Part shown: in pieces, positions 23,694 through 29,265 of the stretch | How positions within the stretch are numbered: position 1 is the stretch's first letter | How the letters are laid out: every line of letters starts with the position of its first letter | Assembly: GCA_035354435.1 (NCBI GenBank) | Contig: DAOQAY010000020.1 | Span: 1 to 29,265, forward strand | Reading direction: 5' to 3' | Length of the DNA: 29,265 nt | Source of the DNA: JAKLDO01 sp035354435 | Lineage (GTDB): Bacteria; UBP6; UBA1177 | Notes under the pieces: model-generated | What the model was told of the DNA's origin: nothing | Databases searched by the model: none | The model's input: the letters and a program-made list of their open reading frames with translations, nothing else | Made by a program: the position numbers and the translations under genes

Positions 23694-24890
23694 ATGATCG
23701 TTTTCCCGTTTGAGATCTGCAAGGAAGAATATGCTTCACTTATGAAAAAGTTGAAAGTATCTGACACAGGAAGTTCCATCATGAAAGACCGTTTCAGCCT
23801 GAAATCATTTATGATATCAGACATTTCAACTCCTGCGGCAAATGTGATAAAACAGCATGTTCTTGCCATAGGCGGTGAAGCGGCGGTTCCTGCTCATTCC
23901 GTAAACTGCTCTGAACCTAAAAGCGATCTGTATTTTTCGATCAGGGAGGATAAGCTTCCCCAACTTCTTGAAAAGTTCAGATGTCAGTGCTGGAAACTCC
24001 CTCAAGTTGCTGAATCAATTGACAATTTCACATCAGCGTCCAAGCCGTGGTTTTTGTTCAAATCGAAAAATCTTGATACTTCCAGACCTCTTGTCATGGG
24101 AATTTTGAATGTCACACCTGATTCTTTTTCCGACGGCGGCAAATTCCTGAAGCTTGAAGATGCAGTCAAAAAGGCTGAAACCATGATCGCTGACGGAGCT
24201 GATATAATTGACATCGGCGGTGAATCGACAAGACCGGGATCTATTCCTGTTGAAACGGAAGAAGAGGTAAAAAGGGTTGTTCCTGTAATAAAAAAGATCA
24301 GGGAAATTAATAAGAATATCGTTATTTCCATTGATACTTCTAAAAGCGCCGTAGCAAAGGAAGCGCTTGATGCCGGAGCCGGTATTATCAATGATATCAG
24401 CGGATTCACTTTTGATCCTCAAATGGCGCACCTTGCGGCAGAAAGGGCCGTTCCTGTAATTTTGATGCATATACTCGGACGACCTTCAACAATGCAGACA
24501 AATCCCGAATACATTGATCTTTTTCCCGAAATGCTCGATCAGCTCAGCAGATCTGTGGAGATCGCAATTTCCGCCGGAGTAAGTCCGCAGAAGATCATTA
24601 TCGATCCGGGAATCGGTTTTGGCAAAACGATTGAACACAATATTGCAATAATAAAACATTTTGAGGCATTTCAGGCACTTGCAATGCCAATACTTGCAGG
24701 CTTGAGCAGAAAAAGCTTTATCGGAACACTTACCGGAAGAAAAGATCCCCATGAAAGAATTGCCGGAACGGTTGCTCTCCACTTGAAAGTTCTTGAAAAA
24801 GGTGCTGCAATTATAAGGGTTCACGATGTAAAAGAGGCCGTTGATACCGTATCCATATATCGGGCACTAAAAAAGGAGCCGCTATGCTGA
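23694..24890 (+). CDS. folP: dihydropteroate synthase with N-terminal extension
   Basis: The folate-pathway enzyme joining p-aminobenzoate to hydroxymethyl-dihydropterin pyrophosphate. Its TIM-barrel domain starts at about residue 133 (VMGILNVTPDSFSDGG), followed by DIIDIGGESTRPGS, SIDTSKSAVAKEAL, ININDISG-like segment IINDISGF, DPGIGFGKT and GLSRKSFIG, then RVHDV. It is 398 residues because of about 134 extra N-terminal residues; E. coli FolP has 282. The extension (AANVIKQHVLAIGGEAAVPAHSV) resembles the accessory region seen in some longer DHPS proteins of anaerobes. Ribosome site is weak (GGTG). The stop overlaps cdaA by 7 nt. Confidence 0.93.
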   Translation: MIVFPFEICKEEYASLMKKLKVSDTGSSIMKDRFSLKSFMISDISTPAANVIKQHVLAIGGEAAVPAHSVNCSEPKSDLYFSIREDKLPQLLEKFRCQCWKLPQVAESIDNFTSASKPWFLFKSKNLDTSRPLVMGILNVTPDSFSDGGKFLKLEDAVKKAETMIADGADIIDIGGESTRPGSIPVETEEEVKRVVPVIKKIREINKNIVISIDTSKSAVAKEALDAGAGIINDISGFTFDPQMAHLAAERAVPVILMHILGRPSTMQTNPEYIDLFPEMLDQLSRSVEIAISAGVSPQKIIIDPGIGFGKTIEHNIAIIKHFEAFQALAMPILAGLSRKSFIGTLTGRKDPHERIAGTVALHLKVLEKGAAIIRVHDVKEAVDTVSIYRALKKEPLC

Positions 24891-25684
24891 TGAATTATAT
24901 TTATGCTTACTGGCAGGCGATATGGGGAGGTTCACTATATTCATTCCTCATAAGCCTTGCCGATCTGTTAATAGTCTATTTTATTCTCTACAGATTTCTT
25001 GTTCTGGTCAAAGGAACAAAATCTATGCAGATTCTTTCAGGTTTTTTTGTTCTTTTAATTGTCTATTTTATCGGAAATCAGCTTGGATTGAAAACTACTA
25101 AATGGCTTCTCGAAGGTATTTTTGCAAACATTTTTATAATAATTGTTGTTCTTTTTCATGAAGAGATCCGCTCAATCCTTTCAAGTTTTGAGGTCTTTGA
25201 TCTGTTTAAAGGATCAAATAAAAAGAAAGAGAACATTCACCTTGTTGACGAAATAACCGAATCATTGTGGTATCTTGCATCAATTTCAGAAGGAGCCATA
25301 ATGGTGATTGCCCAGAAAGGAAACCCGGAATCTTTCATCACCGGCGGAATAAGACTGGATGCAAATGTGAAAAAAGAACTGCTTCTCACAATTTTCAAAA
25401 AGAACTCTCCGCTTCATGACGGAGCAGTTGTGATACGGGATAATAAAATAGTTATTGCCGGAGCAGTACTTCCACTCAGCACAAACCCCGATATCGACCC
25501 TAATTTCGGCACAAGGCACAGAGCGGCTTACGGAATCAGCGAGGTTGTTGACAGTCTCGTTTTTGTTGTAAGTGAGGAAAGAGGGCAGATCTCAATGCTT
25601 AACCGTGGAAGAATAACGAGAAATATGAGCAGAGAGATAGTTAGAAAAGTCCTTTCGACCTACCTTGTCAAGGAGAAAAAATGA
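24884..25684 (+). CDS. cdaA: membrane diadenylate cyclase
   Basis: A 266-residue c-di-AMP synthase. Three hydrophobic helices (about residues 10-95) precede the DisA_N domain. The active-site motifs are DGA (Asp179-Gly-Ala in LHDGAVVIRD) and RHRAA (Arg211-His-Arg-Ala-Ala), plus SEERGQIS. All catalytic residues appear intact. AAGGAG lies about 7 nt before the start, inside the end of folP; a second in-frame ATG two codons later is possible. Its stop overlaps cdaR by 4 nt. The cdaA-cdaR-glmM order is the one known from Firmicutes, where CdaR and GlmM bind and tune CdaA, so the same regulation is expected here. Confidence 0.96.
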   Translation: MLMNYIYAYWQAIWGGSLYSFLISLADLLIVYFILYRFLVLVKGTKSMQILSGFFVLLIVYFIGNQLGLKTTKWLLEGIFANIFIIIVVLFHEEIRSILSSFEVFDLFKGSNKKKENIHLVDEITESLWYLASISEGAIMVIAQKGNPESFITGGIRLDANVKKELLLTIFKKNSPLHDGAVVIRDNKIVIAGAVLPLSTNPDIDPNFGTRHRAAYGISEVVDSLVFVVSEERGQISMLNRGRITRNMSREIVRKVLSTYLVKEKK

Positions 25685-26097
25685 AAGAGAAAATAAAGCT
25701 TTTTCTGACTGAATATTCAAGAGAAAAACTTCTTGCATTATTTCTGACCATTGTGGTTTACACATTGGCGATAGATATAAATCACGAATCAAAAACTTAC
25801 TCGGTAAAGGTAAATGTTGTTGTTGCCGAAGATCAGATAATAACTTCAGATCCTCTTGATTTTGTTCAGGTAAAGGTAAAGGGAAGTGTTTTTGATTTTG
25901 CAACTGTAAATGAAAAAGATCTTTTTATAACATTTGATCTTTCAACAAAAAAACCGGGGAAGTTCACTAGATTTTTCGATGCTGGAATAATGCCGTTTGG
26001 CGAAAAGATCAGAGTCGAAAAGATAATTCCTTCTGAAATAGTTATCAGAACTGCTAAAAAGGGACAAAATGACAAAAAAGCTTCTGTTCGGAACTGA
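25681..26097 (+). CDS. cdaR: YbbR/CdaR-like protein, minimal form
   Basis: A 138-residue protein with an N-terminal membrane helix (about residues 18-34, LLALFLTIVVYTLAI) and one YbbR-like beta domain outside the membrane. Family segments are LALFLTIVVYTLAIDI and PLDFVQVKVKGS. Firmicute CdaR usually carries three or four YbbR repeats and over 300 residues, so this is a single-repeat version. Position between cdaA and glmM and ATGA coupling to cdaA support the assignment as the extracytoplasmic regulator of CdaA. Its 3' end overlaps glmM by 29 nt. Confidence 0.8.
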   Translation: MKEKIKLFLTEYSREKLLALFLTIVVYTLAIDINHESKTYSVKVNVVVAEDQIITSDPLDFVQVKVKGSVFDFATVNEKDLFITFDLSTKKPGKFTRFFDAGIMPFGEKIRVEKIIPSEIVIRTAKKGQNDKKASVRN

Positions 26098-27421
26098 CGG
26101 AATAAGAGGAAAGGCGAATATTTACCCTCTTGATCCTGAATCAGCCGTTAAAATCGGAAAAGCCATTGCCGCTTACTTCAAAAAAAGAAATGGTCCAAAA
26201 GGTAAAGCTGTTATAGGAATGGATCCTAGAATTTCTTCAGGTATGCTTGCAAACAGTGTTTCCGCAGGTATTCAGAGCATGGGGACCGATGTTCTTTTTC
26301 TGGGTGTTGTAACTACACCGCTTGTCAGCAGCTATGTTACCGGAAATACTGCCGATTTTGGCATTGTTATCTCTGCCAGCCACAATCCTTACGACGACAA
26401 CGGAATAAAAATATTTAACGGAAAGGGAACAAAGCTCAATGATAATGAAGAGCTGAAAATAGAAAGCATCTATTTCAACAATGATTTTTCTGAAACTGCA
26501 ACCGCTGACTCGATAGGAAAATTTTTCATCGTTGAAAATGGTGCTGCTGATTATGTTTCAAAACTTATTTCTATTTTTAAAAATTCGTTTTCCGGTTCAG
26601 AACTTAAAGCGAGCATTGACTGTGCAAACGGAGCGGCATTTTCTATCTCCCGCAAAGTATTCGACGGTCTTTTCAAAAAAACACCGGAATATTACTCGAC
26701 AAATCCTGACGGCATCAATATTAACAGTAATTGCGGTGCATTACACCCTGCCGAACTTGCAAAAAAAGTTCTTGCTGATAAAAGCGATATCGGGATTGCT
26801 TTTGATGGTGACGGTGACCGTTTTATTGCAGTCGATGAGTTTGGAACTGTTGTCGACGGAGACATAATCATAGGGATCTGCGCTGATCATCTTAATAAAA
26901 ACGGCAGATTGAAGAACGGAATTGTTGTGACAACGGTCATGAGCAATGCCGGTCTTGAAAAATATCTGTTCGGCAAAGGGATCAAAATGATCAGAACTTC
27001 TGTCGGTGACAGATATGTTTTTGAAGAAATGCTGCGGACAAACGCCGTTCTTGGCGGAGAGAACAGCGGACACATCATATTTTCAGACATAAATCCTACA
27101 GGCGACGGAATCGTGGCGGCACTTACCATTCTTGAAATAATGACATCTACAGGATTAAGACTGTCAGAACTTGCTAAAAACATTCAGGTTTTCCCGCAGA
27201 TAATGTCGAAGCTCAAAGTAGCTGAAAAAAAGCCTTTGAACGAAATTGCCGGACTTGAAGAGCTTATCAGAAGTGAAGAACTCAAACTTGATGGTGGAAG
27301 AATGCTGGTAAGATACAGCGGAACCGAACCAGTGCTCCGGATAATGGCCGAAGGACCCGATACTGAAAAAGTAAAAACAGCAGTAAATAATGTTGCAAAA
27401 TTTATTAATGACCTGAAATGA
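26069..27421 (+). CDS. glmM: phosphoglucosamine mutase
   Basis: A 450-residue alpha-D-phosphohexomutase converting glucosamine-6-phosphate to glucosamine-1-phosphate for UDP-GlcNAc, peptidoglycan and LPS. FGTDGIRG opens the protein; the phosphoserine is Ser104 in ISASHNPYDDNG; the Mg site is Asp246-Gly-Asp248-Gly-Asp250 (DGDGDRF); GGENSGH selects the sugar; RYSGTEP (from Arg415) binds phosphate. Length is normal for GlmM. The start lies 29 nt inside cdaR and the stop overlaps acpS by 4 nt. Confidence 0.96.
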   Translation: MTKKLLFGTDGIRGKANIYPLDPESAVKIGKAIAAYFKKRNGPKGKAVIGMDPRISSGMLANSVSAGIQSMGTDVLFLGVVTTPLVSSYVTGNTADFGIVISASHNPYDDNGIKIFNGKGTKLNDNEELKIESIYFNNDFSETATADSIGKFFIVENGAADYVSKLISIFKNSFSGSELKASIDCANGAAFSISRKVFDGLFKKTPEYYSTNPDGININSNCGALHPAELAKKVLADKSDIGIAFDGDGDRFIAVDEFGTVVDGDIIIGICADHLNKNGRLKNGIVVTTVMSNAGLEKYLFGKGIKMIRTSVGDRYVFEEMLRTNAVLGGENSGHIIFSDINPTGDGIVAALTILEIMTSTGLRLSELAKNIQVFPQIMSKLKVAEKKPLNEIAGLEELIRSEELKLDGGRMLVRYSGTEPVLRIMAEGPDTEKVKTAVNNVAKFINDLK

Positions 27422-27744
27422 TTGCAGGAATTGGAACAGACATTGTCGAAGTTGAAAGACTTAAAGATAAAAAAGAGCTGTGGAAAAGATTTCTGTCCAA
27501 AAAAGACTGGGAATATGTGACCCGTTTCATGCAACCCGAAGAACATGTTGCCGGATTCTGGGCGGCAAAAGAAGCTCTTGTCAAGGCTCTTGATAACACG
27601 ACCATAGAATTTTGTGATATCAACATACTTCACACCGAAACTGGGAAACCTTATTTTGATAATGTACCGTTCGAAGGAGCATTTCATCTTTCCATCAGCC
27701 ACGAAAGGAAGTTTGCAACAGCAATAGTCATCTGGGAAAAATAA
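27418..27744 (+). CDS. acpS: holo-[acyl-carrier-protein] synthase
   Basis: A 108-residue phosphopantetheinyl transferase that activates ACP. GIGTDIVEVER has the Mg-binding Asp8, and FWAAKEALVKAL has Glu52, followed by HLSISHERKFATA. Slightly short against the usual 118-126 residues, with a trimmed middle. Coupled to glmM (ATGA) and to the HAD gene (TAATG). The order glmM-acpS is common in proteobacteria-like genomes. Confidence 0.93.
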   Translation: MIAGIGTDIVEVERLKDKKELWKRFLSKKDWEYVTRFMQPEEHVAGFWAAKEALVKALDNTTIEFCDINILHTETGKPYFDNVPFEGAFHLSISHERKFATAIVIWEK

Positions 27745-28574
27745 TGGACAGTTATTCAGGGGTATTCTTCTGCGATCTTGACGGAACTCTTGCCGGCAAA
27801 TTCGGAGAAATATCAAAAAAAGACCTCAATTCTTTCGAAAAACTCAAGAAAAACAATATTCTGAGAGTTATTGCGACTGGTCGTTCACCCTACTCTGCAA
27901 AAAAAATTATCGACAGGAAATTCCCCATAGATTATCTTATCTGCTCAACCGGCAGTATAACCATGGACTGGCCGCAGGAAAATATCCTTGAAAAGTATAA
28001 CCTTACGAGCGAAGAAGTTTCATTTTCCGCAGACATTTTCCGTAGTTATAAAATGGATTTTATGGTACTCAATGAAGTTCCGCAAAACCACAAATTTGAT
28101 TCATTTATTTTTAAAAGACCCCATCCCGATGTTGTCAGAAGACATAAATTCTATAAAGGATACTACCGTGTAAGAGATTACGATTTTCCTATCAGCAGAC
28201 CAAGTTGCCAACTTATCGGAATTATTGACAACAATGAAGATCTTTTAAAAGAAATAATTAGCAGATTCAAAGGTTTGAAAGTCATACGAAGCACTTCCCC
28301 GCTTGATGGAAAGTCATTGTGGATTGAAATTTATCCGGCAGGTGTGTCAAAAGGAAATGCAATAACAAGTCTTTGCGGATATCTCGGTGTGGATATGAAA
28401 AATACCGGCGGAATAGGAAATGATTTTAACGACACCGAAATGCTTGAAACGGTTAGACACCCTTTTGTTGTGGGCAACGCTCCCGATATTCTGAAAAAAA
28501 GATTCCGGACTGTTTCAGATTGCAAAAATTGCGGTGTGAGTGAAGCAATTGACAGTTTTATTTGTTCTCTTTAG
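27744..28574 (+). CDS. HAD-superfamily phosphatase, Cof type
   Basis: A 276-residue cytosolic HAD hydrolase of subfamily IIB. Motif I is FFCDLDGTL with nucleophile Asp11 and Asp13; motif II is IATGRSPYS; motif III Lys is in GVSKGNAI; motif IV is GIGNDFNDTEML. A cap domain of the Cof kind lies between (about residues 85-190). Probable sugar-phosphate or cofactor-phosphate substrate, not readable. The start shares one base with the acpS stop (TAATG). The 3' end overlaps the convergent DUF4412-like gene by 17 nt, with no terminator visible between them. Confidence 0.85.
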   Translation: MDSYSGVFFCDLDGTLAGKFGEISKKDLNSFEKLKKNNILRVIATGRSPYSAKKIIDRKFPIDYLICSTGSITMDWPQENILEKYNLTSEEVSFSADIFRSYKMDFMVLNEVPQNHKFDSFIFKRPHPDVVRRHKFYKGYYRVRDYDFPISRPSCQLIGIIDNNEDLLKEIISRFKGLKVIRSTSPLDGKSLWIEIYPAGVSKGNAITSLCGYLGVDMKNTGGIGNDFNDTEMLETVRHPFVVGNAPDILKKRFRTVSDCKNCGVSEAIDSFICSL

Positions 28575-29265
28575 GCACCTGAATTGCATCAAAAGGTGAA
28601 GGGGTCTGCTTGTAATCTGCCGGAACTGTGAATTTTCCTGCCGGTATATCAGCTTTTTCGAAAGTCGCGAAAGTATTTGTCGTAACAACAGCTCCTTTCT
28701 GAAAATATTTTATTATTACAGGAACGCCGTTCAGTTTCACATCATTCCATGCAGATTCGGCTTCGCCTTTCGGGCCGTAATCAACAGAGATCTGTTTCAA
28801 TTTATCAAGTTCACCTGCTGAACAGGGAATTTTATTCTGTGCAATTGTGCAGATCTCTTCAACTTTTATATTGCCGATCATGCCGTCATAAACTGTGCAC
28901 TCATGTTTTCCCCATTTCCCTTTTTTGCCTGTTGCGGTGTATTTCACAGGGATATTATCCTTGTCCCCGAGCATGACTTGCATCTGAGCTTCAACAGCCG
29001 CTCTCTGTTCAGCCGGAAGCTGTGCCAGAGCAGTTTTCTGCTGGTCAATAACCGTCTGCATCTGTTTCTTCATATATTCCCTTGATTTATCAATCTGGTC
29101 TTTTGTCATTTTCATCCATGTTTTATCTTTGTGATTGATAATATTGACCTCTTTTTTCACAAGATCATAAATAACGGTCTGGGCATCTGCTCCTTTTGTT
29201 TCCATAAGAACCATATCGCCCTGTATCATGAGCGTTGCAATATTCTTTTCATTGCTTTCGTGATC
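28558..29265 (-). CDS. DUF4412-like secreted/periplasmic protein, 5' partial
   Basis: The only minus-strand protein gene. The frame stays open from the stop at 28558-28560 to the window edge, with codons upstream of the first Met (29229) reading D-H-E-S-N-E-K-N-I-A-T-L, so the true start and any signal peptide lie outside. The pattern MIQGDMVLME, VIYDLVKKEVNIINHKDKTWMKM, then a middle Gln-rich helix and KGKWGKHECTVYDG, fits DUF4412-type proteins, which are usually exported and of unknown function. At least 235 residues are present. Two Cys (in EECTI-like EICTIAQNK and IPCSAG) and HEC may pair. The gene converges on and overlaps the HAD gene. Confidence 0.7.
   Translation of the reverse strand, partial: DHESNEKNIATLMIQGDMVLMETKGADAQTVIYDLVKKEVNIINHKDKTWMKMTKDQIDKSREYMKKQMQTVIDQQKTALAQLPAEQRAAVEAQMQVMLGDKDNIPVKYTATGKKGKWGKHECTVYDGMIGNIKVEEICTIAQNKIPCSAGELDKLKQISVDYGPKGEAESAWNDVKLNGVPVIIKYFQKGAVVTTNTFATFEKADIPAGKFTVPADYKQTPSPFDAIQVPKENK

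Noticed and set aside
27184..27816. 210-residue open frame on the minus strand opposite glmM/acpS
   Set aside because: Shadow across two well supported plus-strand genes.
1..29265. CRISPR arrays, tRNA/rRNA genes, IS elements, prophage genes
   Set aside because: Scanned both strands by eye; no spaced direct repeats, cloverleaf genes, transposases or phage proteins found.

Overview
The window is a gene-dense stretch (roughly 40% GC by eye) from a bacterial chromosome. It carries 27 protein genes, 26 on the plus strand, mostly in tight operons with ATGA overlaps and good Shine-Dalgarno sites. Two lipoproteins with clear lipoboxes, an LpoA-like protein with TPR and periplasmic-binding-protein domains, and an Asp/Glu/Ser/Thr-rich linker joined to an SUMF1-like domain point to a Gram-negative-type, uncultured lineage. 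Linkers of this kind are familiar from deltaproteobacterial/Myxococcota-like metagenomic genomes, but the taxonomic placement is only a guess. No tRNA, rRNA, CRISPR array, IS element or prophage was seen. No gene-free gap exceeds 300 bases; the longest (6571-6810) holds a probable small RNA.

Layout. 1-2750: an alpha/beta hydrolase, a 12-helix MFS exporter and a GNAT acetyltransferase in one translationally coupled unit. 2737-6570: a small zinc-ribbon protein, secA and a 23S-type pseudouridine synthase. 6570-6810: a minus-strand structured RNA with its own promoter and U-tract, divergent from a hybrid histidine kinase. 6811-9764: the kinase and an SUMF1-domain lipoprotein. 9795-17661: dnaX from a consensus promoter, a GT-C glycosyltransferase-like membrane protein, the LpoA-like lipoprotein, a PlsC acyltransferase and an L-lysine 6-transaminase. 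17741-19081: a stand-alone AAA/DUF4143 ATPase with atypical arginine codons behind an inverted repeat. 19100-23618: the glycine cleavage genes gcvT, gcvH, gcvPA and gcvPB, with an intrinsic terminator between gcvH and gcvPA. 23633-28574: folP, cdaA, cdaR, glmM, acpS and a HAD phosphatase, six coupled genes linking folate, c-di-AMP, cell-wall precursor and ACP activation. 28558-29265: a convergent DUF4412-like protein, truncated by the window edge.

The strongest non-routine signals are three. In dnaX, an A11 run lies 6 nt upstream of a perfect 6-bp stem and has an immediate -1-frame TGA, so slippage would yield a 395-residue gamma-like product beside the 533-residue tau. At 6570-6736 there is a minus-strand RNA with nested long-range helices and short sequence blocks resembling 6S RNA. 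At 20744-20770 a strong intrinsic terminator splits the glycine cleavage operon. Everything here is from reading the sequence; no database search was run.
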